Source: Limnoperna fortunei (Eukaryota > Mollusca > Bivalvia > Mytilida > Modiolidae). Taken from it: DNA of 64,000 nt. The notes under the pieces were generated by a model. The model was not told the origin of the DNA. It was given only the letters and a program-made list of their open reading frames with translations, and searched no databases. Positions within the stretch are counted from its first letter, which is position 1, and every line of letters begins with the position of its first letter. Shown in pieces: positions 13,601 to 30,847 of the stretch. Location of the stretch: NCBI GenBank assembly GCA_944474755.1, contig OX104112.1:57827176-57891175 (forward strand), given 5' to 3'. The translations under genes and the position numbers were made by a program.

Positions 13601-15810
13601 GTAATATAGCTACATGAGCATTTGGGTAATGCTAACATATTTACTGTAATTTTAGTAAACTGAAGTAATGGTTTCACAGCCTATTCAATAATTGTTAAGA
13701 TGATTTACAAGTTTTGAAGAAAACATTTTAATTACAACATGTGTTTGAATGGAATGACAGTAAAAAAAACTGCCTACAATTAAACAGTAAAGTTGATAGA
13801 GAGATCTAAAAAAAGAATTGTATATTTGTTTGGTGTTGTGTAAAAAAATGTTCAAAAATACAATTCTCTAAATTTTGTTAAATTTTATTGCTGAAGTTGA
13901 AAACATTCTCAAAAATTAAATTTTTTGCATAACAAATTTAAAAAGCAAGACTATTGTGTTTCTGATCCCTAGTTTGAAATATTTTCTAAATTAATACTTT
14001 GAAAGGTATTGCCTTGATATTTAACAATTAAGTGACATTTCAATTTCAAACATATAATTTTTTTCATAGCAAATTGAAAAAGTAAGAAGATCATATTTCT
14101 GAATCCCTAGTTTTAAATATTTTCGAAATTAATACTTTAAAAGGAATCGATTTAATATTTAACAAGTGACTTTAAATCTTGCATCTCCCAAGGTTAGTGT
14201 TTTCATTACACTGTATCAATTCTCTGTTTAAATATAAAATAAACATCATATTTCTGATCATAGATAAAATGATCAATATTCATTACCAACCTTTCTGTTG
14301 TATTGCAAATTTTTCTTCCAGCAAATTATGCATTTTGACATAGATGTCTACAGCACTTGTGTATCAAGTTATAGAAATGGCATCGGATGAACACTATAAC
14401 CTTCTAGATCATTGACTGAAAAACTTTGACTTAAAACATGTTCCTACAGTTATGTAATGTTAAACGTTCCTTTATAAGACCATGAAATTGTCCTTATCCA
14501 TTAATTACTTCTTTATTCAAATTTAATCCCATATCTCCTGCAGGCAAAATAATTTATTATTGAGATTTATATAATTCATGTAAAATTCTGTAATCATATA
14601 AAAAAGCAATTAAGTCTTTGATTTATTTATTAATTCTTTAAATGAACAGTGTGAAACTTTGATGTTTTTTTAATAAAATTTGTTATTTAATTTTAAATAC
14701 ATGTTTATATTCATTATAATTTATGGAAATTTCTTCCTTGGAGATATCTTTTTATTTATTTTAAATTTAAATTAGTGTTGAAACATGTATACATAGCTGA
14801 AACTTTAATGGATAATAGTCGAGACAAGAGTAACAGTACCTACTAGGAAATCTTTATATCCAATGCTTGCAGTAGCGTTGTGTAGTTGAGGTGTTCATGA
14901 TGTCTGTTCACAGATTGATATTCCTGAAATTATTATTACCCACAATTGGCTGTAATTGCCTTGCTAATTAACTTTTAATGCCCGTTCTCTTGTCAATGGT
15001 CCTGTTTATGGCTTACCTCCCAATAAGGATATCCAGAAAAATTGCTGTTAAATTGTTTAAAATCTCGTTCTTATACCTCTTCTTAAAAGGTATTGTAAAA
15101 TTACTGTCTATAAGAATTTCTCTATTTTTAAGGAAAATTTTTACTTACCAACTTGGTAAAATTTCTTGATCGTGGAATTTGGTCCAAACATTTTGTTTTT
15201 TGTTGTATTAATTTCAAATATCTGTTATCACAATTTTTATTCCTTCTTTATTATTATTTAAAGTGAGTTTCCTATTTTGTATGCACATTGTTGAACCAAA
15301 CGTCAAAAGGTCTCACAGAGTCCTCTTGAGAGATTTTCAGACAGTTTTAATTTTAAAAATCTTTGTGACAGTTTTTAATTGTATTTAGATAACATTGATC
15401 TGAACAATTTTAATACTTATTATTTTGTCACTGATTTAATTTGAGTTTGATTTTAATTTTTCTTGAGAATTAAAATTCTGAAAGTTCATTTAGTTTCAAG
15501 GGGTTAGTCTCAGGGTGTTTTTAACTTTGTCCCAAATTTGTTAATTATGTTGACAAAAATCTTTTAGAAATCATTTACAACTTTGTGTCAGTTTTGGAGT
15601 GAAAAGACATATGTGGATGTCTTTAAAATAAATTATTCTAAAAGATTTTTAACCAATCTTGCTGTTACATTGGTTATAACAAGCTTGCATGAAGACATAG
15701 CTTGGGACTTAGTCTACTACTTAAATTAATTGTTAAATCATTGAAAATCTGGTTTCATGGAATGGCCATTTTTCTTGTTTTTATATGTACTGAAACGTTT
15801 ACATTAATCA
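13601..15810. other. AT-rich stretch with a diverged local duplication
   Basis: Two similar segments near 13895-14035 and 14045-14170 share TTTTTTGCATA/TTTTTTCATAGCAAATT and AAATATTTTC…AAATTAATACTTT. This suggests an old tandem duplication of about 125-150 bp. No gene seen. Confidence 0.4.
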
Positions 15811-15814
15811 TTTG

Positions 15815-16069
15815 GGGCCTCGATGGCCAAGTGATTAAGTTATTTCATTGACTTTTAATCACCTGGTTTGTCAACACTGATATTGCGGGTGCCAGTCTCA
15901 CTGCAGGCAGGGTGCGCTCCACTCCAATCCTAATTGACGAGGATTGCCAGTTTTCCTACCGAGGGTTTGGGGTTTTCTCTGGGTACTCCAGCTTCCTCCC
16001 TCAATAATAAACTGGATGCAATGATACAGCTGAAAATTGTGTTAAACATCATTAAAACAAACAAACAAA
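15815..16069 (+). mobile_element. V-SINE (RUDI-like), full length
   Basis: Plus-strand copy with head GGGGCCTCGATGGCCAAGTG, a decayed B box, the ATTGCCAGTTTTCCTACC block, the CTGGGTACTCCAGCTTCC V-domain, and an (AAAC)n-like tail. Target duplication ACATTAATCATTTG at 15801-15814 and 16070-16083. Confidence 0.92.
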
Positions 16070-16420
16070 ACATTAATCATTTGTGTTCTGTTAATCATTT
16101 AAAAAATAACAGGACAACATGTTCTTTTATAACACTACTGCTTGAAAATAGACACTTCCATGTTTCGCTTTTGTTTCCTTTGACAGATTACCAGTATTAC
16201 ATCCCCACTTCTTATGGTCCAGTTTGAATTTGAGGTTTCTGGTGTCTTCAGCTAGGCCAGGTGGACCTAAAGTTGGCCTAATTGTTATTTCCAATTAACA
16301 TGACTACCTTAACAATAAATAGAACTTATTTGTAGAATGGGTGGAAATATTATAAATCCCTTAAACTTAATAACTTATTAGTAAAACTTTTGCAATTTGA
16401 ACTGTAGCCACATCAAGAGA

Positions 16421-17770
16421 TTTTTTATGCCCCCGCGACGACATGTCGGGGGGCATTAAGTTTTACTCATGTCCATCCGTCCGTACGTACGTACGAACAA
16501 ATTTCCGTCAAGCTTTTCTCAGAAACCGTACATGAGAACAATTTGTCGGGGGGCATTAAGTTTTACTCATGTCCATCCGTCAGTACGTACGAACAAATTT
16601 CCGTCAAGCTTTTCTCAGAAACCGTACATGAGAACAATTTTTAATTTGGCAGAGTGGTTCAGTATCACAAGTTGTACGTCCTAAGCGAATTTCAGACCTG
16701 TCGGACAACTACTTCCTGTTTGGGACTTCATTTGTACGTAAATACGTCCGTCTGTATGTACAAATTTCCGTCAAGCTTTTCTCAGGAACCGCACATTAGA
16801 ACAATTTGAAATTTAACAGTGTGGTTCAGTATCACAAGTTGTACGTCCTAAGCAACTTTCAGACCTGTCGCACAACTACTTCCTGTTTGCGACTGGGCCG
16901 ATATGAAAATGTGTTAACATGAGTATGAAAATTTCCGTCAAGCTTTTCTCAGAAACCGTACATCAGAACAATTTGAAATTTGGCAGGGTGGTTCAGTATC
17001 ACAAGTTGTACGTCCTAAGCGACTTTCAGACCTGTCGGACAACTACTTCCTGTTTGCGACTGGGCCGATATGAAAATGTGTTAACATGAGTATGAAAATT
17101 TCCGTCAAGCTTTTATCAGAAACCGTACATCAGAACAATTTGAAATTTGGCAGGGTGGTTCAGTATCACAATTTGTACATCCCAAGCGACTTTCAGACCT
17201 GTCGGACAACTACTTCCTGTTTGCGACTCGGCCGATATGAAAATGTGTTAACATGAGTATGAAAATTTCCGTCAAGCTTTTCTCAGAAACCGTACATCAG
17301 CACAATTTGAAATTTGGCAGGGTGGTTCAGTATCACAAGTTGTACGTCCTAAGCGACTTTCAGACCTGTCGGACAACTACTTCCTGTTTGCGACTGGGCC
17401 GATATGAAAATGTGTTAACATGAGTATGAAAATTTCCGTCAAGCTTTTCTCAGAAACCGTACATCAGAACAATTTGAAATTTGGCAGGGTGGTTCAGTAT
17501 CACAAGTTGTACGTCCTAAGCGACTTTCAGACCTGTCGGACAACTACTTCCTGTTTGCGACTGGGCCGATATGAAAATGTGTTAACATGAGTATGAAAAT
17601 TTCCGTCAAGCTTTTCTCAGAAACCGTACATGAGAACAATTTTAAATTTGGCAGAGTGGTTCAGTATCACAAGTTGTACGTCCTAAGCGAATTTCAGACC
17701 TGTCAGACAACTACTTCCTGTTTGGGACTTCATTTAGCGGGGGCATCCGTGTCCCATGGACACACTCTTC
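16421..17770 (+). mobile_element. Hairpin-headed element with 167-bp tandem units (family A)
   Basis: Begins with a short palindrome ATGCCCCCGC…GGGGGGCAT and ends with the inverse half AGCGGGGGCAT. Between them the phrase TTTCCGTCAAGCTTTT recurs every 167 bases (marker positions 16600, 16767, 16934, 17101, 17268, 17435, 17602), and one extra copy sits 96 bases before the first. Each unit carries CTACTTCCTGTTTG and a GGCCGATATGAAAATG phrase. The middle units are nearly identical, so the array was recently expanded or homogenised. No transposase is present, so it is non-autonomous if mobile. Confidence 0.85.
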
Positions 17771-18895
17771 AATTTTTTTATTTAACATAAAATACATGGT
17801 TTTATTTTCTTTTTAAAAAAATGTGTAATCTTGCAGATTACTAAGTATTCTGAATATATGCAAATTAGATGTGTTTGAACAAAAAACAAAATAAATTTCT
17901 GCAATCTTCTCTCAACCCCACTGGCCATAATGAACAAAATCTTTTTGAATTTTTTTTCTCGAAACAACCCCTAAAAATGTATATTAGATTGTCCTTGCCT
18001 TCAACCACGATAGTGGGCATTACTGACAGAAATAAGGTGAGATTATATGGCTTGTTTTCATAAAAATCTAAACCAAATCAGGTTTAAACTATAGTTGGAT
18101 GAAGAGGAGTACCTTAATACATATTTCTTGAAAAAAGCTTCTTTTAGTAATTTTGATGATTATGACAATTATATTATTTTTGATTGATTGATCGATGTTT
18201 AATGTTATTTTGACAAAAATAATGTAAAAAAAAACTTTGTATGGATGATATTTTAAAGGTATTTCTGATAGTACATGTAAAACACATTTTATTTCAGTTT
18301 TTTACTGATTTTGATATTTTAGAATATTTTATACTAGAAAGTTTTGAGACAAACCCCACTTGGAAACAAATTGTGTATTTAAATATTGAGATAATGACTT
18401 AATTTTTTTCAACTTTAACAGTTGAAGGTGAAGTAATGTCTAGTGGAGAGAAAAATACACCCAGAGACAAAAATGATATGTTTGAATTGAGAAAACACTC
18501 TTTTGTCCATTTAAACTTTTCTTTTTAATTTCAATGCCATTTAAACCTTAACTGAAGGATAAGATTTGACAAAAAATTAATACTTGACTTTGTCACATCT
18601 ATAAATGATGTCGACATTCAGATTATTTTTAGTTGGAAATGCATTATAAAATTAAATGTTATGCTTTCCATTCATTTAGTGGCAATGAGACAACTTTGTA
18701 TATACTTAACAACTATGACATAGAATATCTAATATTTTTTGCATGAAGATAAAGTTCATTCAATGAATGTTCAGTTATTAAAGTTTAATAAGAAATCAGT
18801 TCATTAATAACATTTTCTACAAAATTCTACAAGTAATCAGTAATATCTATTATTTGTGAACATTATAGATAAAATTGATATTGTCTGAGTATCTT
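17771..18895. other. AT-rich stretch, no gene seen
   Basis: Contains a GATTGATTGATCGATGTTTAAT SINE-tail-like run split over about 18182-18205. An ORF-like segment after a TTTAACAG at about 18420 lacks a matching protein signal, so I did not call an exon. Confidence 0.35.
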
Positions 18896-18902
18896 TTAGT
18901 AT

Positions 18903-19005
18903 AGGTCGAGAATCCTCTGCCATCCAACACTATAAAGAAAGCATGTCTCACGATTCCATCAGAGTGTTTAAAAATTGTTGGACTTTAGAAGATTCTTGGT
19001 CTACT
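18903..19005. repeat. Inverted repeat with 26-base arms
   Basis: Arm AGGTCGAGAATCCTCTGCC…CCAACA pairs imperfectly with the downstream TGTTGGACTTTAGAAGATTC…GGTCT across a loop of about 45 bases. It could be a foldback remnant or a structured RNA; nothing distinguishes these. Confidence 0.4.
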
Positions 19006-19110
19006 GTTATTAATATTTGAGTTCTAGACATTATGTACCAAAGCTTCCTTTAGATAGTAGTTATCTCAATAAATGAAAGTTAGTTATGTATTTAATTGCC
19101 CTTGTTTTTT

Positions 19111-20802
19111 AGCTCACCTGACCCAAAGGTTCAGTTGAGCTATTGTTATCACTTTGTGTCCATCTGCGTCATCATAGTTGTCATTGTCGTTGGCATCTGT
19201 AAACTTTTTACATTTTAATCTTCTTCTCTGAAACCACTAGGCCAATCAAAACCAAACTTGGCCATAATGTTCATTGGATCGACCTTTACAAAGTTTGTGT
19301 TTTTTATTTAGGTATGGCCACCACCGCAAGATTTAGTTTAAAAGGGCTTCTTCTCTGAAACCATTTAACCAATTAAAACAAAACTTACTAGCAATATTGT
19401 TTGGATGGTCCTTTATAAAGTTTATGTTTTCTATGCTAACTGGAAATTCAAAATGGCCGCCACCACAGGACTTAGTTTAACATAGGACCCTATGGGAAAA
19501 AGTTTTAAAAGGCGTCTTCTCTGAAACAAAAACTTACTAGTAATATTGTTTTGTTTTTTATGACAATTGGAAATTCAAAATGGCTGCCAACACAGGACTT
19601 AGTTTAACATAAGACCCTATGGGAAAAAGTTTAAAAGGCTTTTTCTCTTAAACCGGTTAACCAATGGAAACAAAACTTACTAGCAATATTGTTTGGATGG
19701 TCCTGTATAAAATTTGTGTTTTTTTATCCCAATAGGAAATTCAAAATGGCCACCACTGCATGACTTTATTTAACATTGGACCCTATGGGAAAAAAGTTTA
19801 AAATGGCTTTTCCTCTGAAACTGGTTAACCAATCGAATCAAAACTTACTGTACCAATATTGTTTGGATGGTCCGTTATAAAGTTTATGTTTTTTATGCCA
19901 ATTGGAAAATCAAAATGGACGCCACCAAAGGACTTAGTTTAATATAGCAAGCTTTGGGGAAAAGTTAAAAGGCATTTTCTCTGAAACCGGTTTACCAATG
20001 TAAACAAAACTTACTAGAAATATTGTTTGGATGGTCCTCTATAAAGTTTATGTTTTTTATGACAATTGGAAATTCAAAATGGCCACCAATGCAGGATGTA
20101 GTTTAACATAGGACCCTATGGGAAAAAAAGTTTTTAAAAAGGCTTCTTCTCTGAAACCGATGAACCAATGGAAACAAAACTTACTACCAATATTATTTGG
20201 ATGGTCTTTTATAAAGTTTGTGTTGTTTATGCCAATTGGAAAATCAAAATGGCCACCAGCGGAGGACTTAGTTTAACATAGGACTCTTCCGGAAAAATTT
20301 TTAAAAGGCTTCTTCTCTAAAACCAGTTACCCAATGGAAACAAAACTTACTAGCAATATTGTTTGGCTGGTCCTCTTTGAAGTTTATGTTTTTTATGCCA
20401 ATAGGAAAATCAAAATGGCCACCAAAGCATTACATAGACAGTGGAAAAAGTTTTAAAAGGTTTCATCTTTGAAAATGATTAACAAATGGAAACAAAACTT
20501 ACCGACAATATTGTTTGGATGGTCTTCTTATAAGTTTATGTTTTTTATTGCCAATGGGAAATTCAAAATGGCCACCACCACAGGACTTAGTTTAATATAG
20601 GACCCTATGGGCAAGTGTAAAAAATCTTCTTCTCTATGAAACTGGTTAACCAATGGAAACAAAACTTTCTAGCAATATTGTTTTTATGGTCCTCTTTAAA
20701 GTTTATTGAAAATTACAGGACTTAGTTTAACATCAGGGAAATGCTACCTTCATTGCCTTTAAAATCAGGTGAGCAATACAGGCTCTTAAGAGCCTCTGGT
20801 TT
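19111..20802 (+). mobile_element. Hairpin-headed element with ~165-bp tandem units (family B)
   Basis: Starts AGCTCACCTGACCC…GGTTCAGTTGAGCT (a hairpin) and ends CAGGTGAGCAATACAGGCTC followed by the palindrome CTCTTAAGAG, so the termini are inverted relative to each other. The interior has about eight diverged units marked by CAAAATGGCCRCCA at 19450, 19576, 19742, 19911, 20075, 20245, 20411 and 20573, that is 162-170 bases apart except one shortened unit. Each unit carries TTCTCTGAAACCRGTTAACC. The start and end strings are familiar to me as a common bivalve repeat. It ends about 130 bases before the first visible RSPRY1 exon. Confidence 0.8.
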
Positions 20803-20928
20803 AGTTTCAACTTTCAGCCTGTTTTGTTTTCATATGTGATAGTTTTATGTTGTTTAATATTGCAGTGATATTATTAGGCCAGGGTGCCCACTGCTCAATA
20901 TTATAACAATATTATCTTTTTTTTACAG

Positions 20929-24650
<3,722 letters not shown>

Positions 24651-25900
24651 AAAGACTAAGATAAACAAAATATGTATTATGACCTTAGATGTATTCTTTC
24701 AGTTTGAAGTGCAGCTAATGCTTTTATTATATTCAGCCAAATCAGTCAATTTCAAAACTACAGAAATGAGATATGTAAATTTTGTGAATGTAAAGGATCG
24801 TGCTCATGCTATTATTCATTTATATATTCCATTGTATGTTAGTTATTGTACTTGGAGAGTTGCATTGAAGCATTTATAATTTATGACCTTTTATAAACTA
24901 TTTAGGCCAGTTCACTGTGTCCAAATATCAATCTGTGTCTATTGTTTGTTCGTTCGAATGGTTTTTAATGCCACTTCCATCCATTTTTCAGCCATATACC
25001 GGTATATAAGCTGCAGTACCAAGAGAAAACCAATGTTCCAGTAGTACAAACAAATTCCAGCCACTAAAATTTCAAATGCCTTTCTTCCTATGTTTTGTTG
25101 GAACAGCTTCAAAGATTGATGACCTGAATCTTATTATTTAATTCAACCTGAATTGTGATATTGATAAACTAGTCCTGGTCCCCTGTTTCACAAAGAGTTG
25201 TACGGCTTGATACTGGTTGTAAACTTTTTACAAAGAATACAACTTGTGACTGATTGTAATTTGTACAACTTGTTGTGAAATGGAACCTTAGTATGCTATT
25301 TACGAGTGAATGCCATCAATCTGTGATTTAATTTATGTACATGTAATATAGTTTTACACTTCATTAGATATTAGAAACTCTTGGGGTGTTGTATGCTGGT
25401 ACTGTAATGCAACCACATGAAATATGAATGGCTTAACTTCAGGAGATGTCATCTAGACTAGAATTTAATTCATTCTACTAATAGTTTATTTTCAATGTTG
25501 TGTGATAATGCGTCTTTAATCATAAACCTTGCTGATTGGACGTTGGATCCAGTCACATAAACATTCATTGAAGGTGCTTAATATTATAACAGAATCTATT
25601 CTGTAGTTTTGAAGTTAAGTGGAATCATCCTAAGCAAGACTGTGATTGAACTATTATTATTTTAAACACAAATGTTTTTCATTTTCATTTAATTTGCAAT
25701 TGCAACATTAATTTTGTAATACACCAGGTCCAGTTTATATCTCCACATTACACCTGACCTTGTTTCTATATGTCCAAAAATGTAATTTTGTATGCTAATT
25801 ATATGCTACATATATCTTTGTAATAAACTGTTAAATCCATGTCTGCTTTAAAGTTGAAAAATATGCAATTTTAATTCTTTCACCACATTCATAATAAAAT
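24651..25900 (+). other. RSPRY1: Likely 3' UTR of the RSPRY1-like gene
   Basis: Follows the stop codon directly. Candidate polyadenylation signals AATAAA occur at about 25821 and 25893, and further ones near 27313 and 28701. A decayed minus-strand V-SINE 3' fragment (TTTTTAATGCCACTTCCATCC…TTTTTCAGCC) lies near 24950-25015. The true end cannot be fixed. Confidence 0.45.
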
Positions 25901-26607
25901 TACTTAAAATCTTATCTCAACTGGAATGTCATTGTTTTTTTCTGGATATAACCTACTACTGTCAGTGCACACAGTAATAAGAAATGATTACATAATGTCC
26001 AAATTTAAATTATAAACATCAGTGGTAGATGCATTGATGACTTTTTCTGTGGTATATGTTTACAAATATCAAATGTTACTTTTATTATGACTTTCATTGA
26101 AATTGTATGCATTTCAGATTTATGCAGCTTTGTACATTGGCACAAAATATTGTGTGTAGAGTATCGTTGCACCGATTTCCACTGAAATTATATATATCTT
26201 TGTAAGATACTATTTGGTAACAGTTAACAGGACAGAATTTATTAAATCAAGCAGATCTGATATATATACTTAGAAATTAACGTCTTCAGTCTACCTGGAC
26301 ACCTTGTCTACAGCCAGCTTTTTTACAAGAAAACTTAAAAAGACCCTGGCATATAAGATCCTTGATTTTCAAAAGTAGTTGTAGATATGTTTGTGTTGAC
26401 TGGTTAAGAATTTTTATACTTTACAAAGAAAAGATGATAGTGTGGTTTCCAACCCTTCAAATCACAAACATTTCACTTCTTCCCACTTAAGAACTTCCAC
26501 CGCAGTCTTGCCCCAAAGTTGAACATGTGTACTTATTTTAATGGCTGGATGGCTGGTACTCCATTCAAAATCTTTAAGGAAATAGCCCTGAAATCTCATT
26601 AAGTTTT

Positions 26608-26872
26608 TATATGCCCGCTTAGAAGAAGGGGGGTATACTGTTTTACCCTTGTCTTGCCGTTTGCTCATTCGTTTGTTCATCTGTTTGAAACAAAAATTTC
26701 TGTTGCCGTTTCTAAGCAACTATAAGATAAAGCAGTCTGATATTTTGAATATTGCCTTATCCTATAGTAACATAGGGTGTATAGGGATTTTATGCTTCTT
26801 GTTCATCTATTTTTCACTTTTTTGTGAAAGCGGGGGTATGACTAGTGAGCATTAGCTCACAGATTTACCTTG
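26608..26872 (+). mobile_element. Short hairpin-ended element (family C)
   Basis: Starts TATATGCCCGCTTAGAAG…GGGGGGTATAC and ends GCGGGGGTATGACTAGTGAG, so the ends are inverted (TATGCCCGC / GCGGGGGTATG), followed by AGCATTAGCTCACAG. Only one internal unit is present (TCTGTTTGAAAC…). Architecture matches families A and B without tandem expansion. Confidence 0.65.
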
Positions 26873-28148
26873 TTAATTCATACATATTTTAAAATAAGCC
26901 TGGCTATAAATGGTTTATTTTGATGAACTTGATATAAGGGAGTTGGTTAATATTCTTATTGTGAAAAGGTATACTTATTAATGTTCAACTTTGTATAATT
27001 CTTGTACTTGCACAAAATTACAACTCAAACCAGCATTTAACAAAACTCTAATTCAAGTTAAATATTATTTCATTCATAAATGTATTGTTACATTGAATGT
27101 ACATGGGGCCATTTTGAGGTGTGAGACTATATATATTGGGTGTCTGTATTTAAACTGCTGAAATAGATTTCATATTTATGGTATTATTGTGTTTACATTT
27201 GACCTGCAAAATAGAAGTATGATTATAAATTTGTTATGTATATTTTGCTTTGTAGTTAAATGATGCTAATGACAATTGTCCACAATGCACATCTCTTTTT
27301 TTAACTTTTTCTTAATAAAAGCACGCCAGTTTGTAAATTTTGCACTCAAACTTTGCTCTTTATTATCCTATTATTATAAATGTTTTGGTTGAAAAAAGGG
27401 AGATGACTCTAATATTAAAAATGTTGGTGTCCAAAACAATTTTTACAACTTATTTTCTACATTTTCAGCCATGCTCCTGGATTAAATAGCATTTATAAAA
27501 TTTATTAATGCCAATTCTAAATTTACACTAGGTATTTTTTACTACAGTTGTTTATAATTAATTCGCAACTACCAGTAATTACTAATGCTAGATGTACCAC
27601 TAGGTTGATGTTTGTTAAATACTGAACTAGTACCCTGAATCAGTACACAAAACTTGCATACAGTTATGCTGCCAGAAATGCAGTGATTTTACCATCAAAC
27701 CCCCACCTTCTATTATTTTACATTTCTACAATGTTTTTTTGTTTTGTAGAAGCGAACAACGTAATTGAAGTATAGTCCTTCAGCAGTATCTCAATGGCTG
27801 AAGATCAAATTAAGTCACTGAATCTGTATTATACTACTGGCATTAAAGAATATGTTTCAGTATTGTTATGAATGTTTATTAATGTTATGGTTAAGTTATG
27901 AATATGTTGTAAGGCTGTAGTTTTTGTATGGTACTAACTTGAAAGGCTGCAAAGGCTTTGACATTCAGATCTAAAAGTATATTGTTTTTCTTTACAAAAA
28001 TGTGTGTTCTAGTCAGTATGTATGGATACAGAAGTCTGCACAACTTTTAGAAAGTAAATAGGAACCTGCTTGCTATCAAACAAGTGTGTTGATAAGTTTC
28101 ACTAAAGAATTAATAAAAAAGACAAAAACAGGATTTAATTTGTAGAAA

Positions 28149-28310
28149 TTAGTGCTATGTTCTTGGTGGGCAAATGGTCTGTCATCCCTGGGGTCATGAC
28201 TGTGAGTACACCTTAAGGTAATTAGTGCTATGTTCTTGGTGGCCATGTGGTCTACTAGTCATTGGCCTGTCATCCCTGGGGTCATGACTGTGAGTACACC
28301 TTATGGTTAG
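28149..28310 (+). repeat. Partial tandem duplication
   Basis: AATTAGTGCTATGTTCTTGG and TGTCATCCCTGGGGTCATGA each occur twice in the same order; the second unit has an extra 18-base insertion-like segment. A local duplication in intergenic DNA. Confidence 0.7.
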
Positions 28311-28941
28311 GTATGGTAGAGTCTAGACTATGTTAACAATGATTGTTGTAAATGATGGGAGGTTCTCACATGACACTCAAAACAAACCGTCATGATAAAG
28401 CTTAAAGTGACAAACTTAAAAACAATTAAACAGGCGGCAGTCCATACAATTTATTATGAAACTTGCTGTTGTTGTAATTTTACTGGTGTCTTTTCATTTT
28501 TATTACTTATAAAGCAGTACATTATATAATGGTAATGTATATAATGTTCATGTAAAAATTTTATTTTTCTTAGACTTCAAGTTAATAGAATAATTATAAA
28601 AGTTCTATTTGTAAGGTAACAAAACGTTTGAATGTTTTATGGTCTATATACTTGTTAAATTTGTTATATTATCAAAGTTGTTTATATATCTGTCTCTTTT
28701 AATAAAAGTAAACAACCATGTTTTGTGTTGTTTTCTGTTCCAAAAATCATATAGAATCTAGAACAAATTGAAAAACTTCAAACTCATGAATTTTAATCCA
28801 TTTAAAAAATAATTTGAAATATTTATACCAAAAGTTTCAGTGAAGATTAGCTAGGCTGGAGTTTTACAAATTAAAAGGCTGAGAATTTGTAAATGATGGA
28901 TGATATTTATACTGTTTTAAATTATTTCTTCGTTTGTCAAT

Positions 28942-29051
28942 CATAGTCGACAAGGATTGCCAGTTTCCTGCTTCTTGCCTGAATAGAAAACTGAATGCCA
29001 TGATACATCTGAAAAATTGCTAAAAGTGTTAAACAACATTTAAACAAAAAA
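28942..29051 (+). mobile_element. V-SINE 3' fragment, internally deleted
   Basis: Retains GACAAGGATTGCCAGTTTCC, then jumps into CTTCTTGCCTGAATAGAAAACTG-like V-domain remains and the CTGAAAAATTGCTAAAAGTG 3' end. Another weak fragment follows near 29208-29290. Confidence 0.65.
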
Positions 29052-29299
29052 AACTTTGTTGGTTTAGGCATTAGCAGTTACTATTTTAGAGCAAAATTTA
29101 AACTACTGACATTTACTTATGAAAACTACATTTTGCATTTTGTAATTTTAAACATTTCATATGACAACTGAAATCCCTGTTTTACTGCCAAAGGTTTGTG
29201 TTTCTCAATGATTAATCCTGCTTTCTACCTGAATATATACTGGATGCAAATTAAGAATAGTTGAAAATTTGCTCAGTGAGGTAAAATCTCAAACATGCC

Positions 29300-30035
29300 A
29301 AAAGTTTCAACTTAATTTTGCCACTTATAAAATGTTTGTAAAAAAAATTGGCATGCTGCTGGACATTTATCAATGAATGGCCTTAGTCATTGCGTGTCAA
29401 TTAATGTACTCACACATATCGGCTTTGCTAAAATATTCCACAAGATGTTATCAAAATGATCAAGACTTATCAGTGTCGTTTACATCTAAATGCTTAAGAA
29501 AATTAAATCTGATCTTTCTAGAAGCAGACGATATTTCTGAACATATTTCACTCATTTTAGTAACGTATGTTTTAATGCTTTGCAAAACAGCTCTTCAATT
29601 TTGTTCATCTTAATATAGTCGATTAATTTTTTTTTATCTTTGACGGTAGTTTTCTTTCTTTTCTTTTTTCCGCTCTTTATTAAAGCAATTTGTATTCGAG
29701 AAATAGAAAAACAATAACACGGTTTCAGTGTTAAAACATACGTTTAATACCATGCGTTAGGCTATAACTTGAATTAATTTGTATTTTTTTGTTTTTACAT
29801 AGCGTACTTTGTATTTAATTTTCCGTCAAAATATGTGAATGAAAATGCATTAGCATGGAAGAACTACACACCATAGAGGATATTTCACGTATAAAGTAAA
29901 ATGCATATATGGATATATATAAATATTTTAATTTACATGTATAATGTCATTTTTGAGACAAAATTCCATCTTTTTTTATGTTTGATATTTTCTCATTTTA
30001 CTATGCATTCTGTTTCGTGTCCGCATTTGTTTTCG
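29300..30035. other. Non-coding stretch before the LINE
   Basis: AT-rich; a 78-codon frame near 29377-29613 has no family signal and no splice context, so I leave it uncalled. Confidence 0.35.
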
Positions 30036-30847
30036 TATTTCAGAATTAAACCAACGTTTATCCGCTGTAAATTATGCTAATTCCTTTGTAAATTTTAACA
30101 ATATACAAAAATATAAATCTCAAAGAAATAGAGTTAACAACATGATAAATTACGCAAAAGAACAGTTTTTTCTAAATGCTAATGGGTTACTAGACGAAAA
30201 ATCAACTTCGAACCCGAAAGGCTTTTGGTCACTTGTCAAAAATATTATGGGAACTGGTCGTTCAACTACCATCCCACCGCTAGTTAATATGTTTTCTAAT
30301 GATATATTAGTTGATGATGTTGAAAAGGCAAATCTTTTAAATAGTTACTTTTGTTCTATATTGTCGGTAGACGATGGGAACAGAGATGTACCAGAATTAC
30401 CCGTTAGAACTTTATCTACCGTAGAAATTGACGAAATTTCATTACAAGAAATTATTGATATATTAGATAGTTTAAAACTTGGTAAAGCATCTGGGAATGA
30501 TGGAATTAGTCATCATATGTTGAAATAAACATAAAAAAACAGTTGCTTTACCTCTTAGTATTATTTTTAACCATTCACTTAATACATGTAAATTTCCAAA
30601 TATTTGGAAATTAGCAAATGTATTGCCCCTTTTTAAAAAAGTGATAAATCAGATGTTTCTAATTACCGTCCAATAGCGCTATTGAGCTCAGTTGGAAAGG
30701 TGTTTGAAAGAGTTATATTTCAACATATATACAACCACATTTCTGACCAAAAATTATTGTACAAATTTCAGTCTGGTTTTGTACCTGGACATTCAACTTA
30801 TCATCAGTTGATCGAACTTTATCATAAAATATGTTTATCTTTAGAAA

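Noticed and set aside
16435..17760. Regularly spaced repeats resembling a CRISPR array
   Set aside because: Period is 167 bases with the whole unit repeated, no unique spacers, and the window is eukaryotic.
19111..20802. Helitron in reverse orientation (terminal hairpin next to CTAA)
   Set aside because: Only family B has a CTRR-like end beside the hairpin; the sister families with the same design do not, and no 5' TC end or A-T insertion site could be shown.
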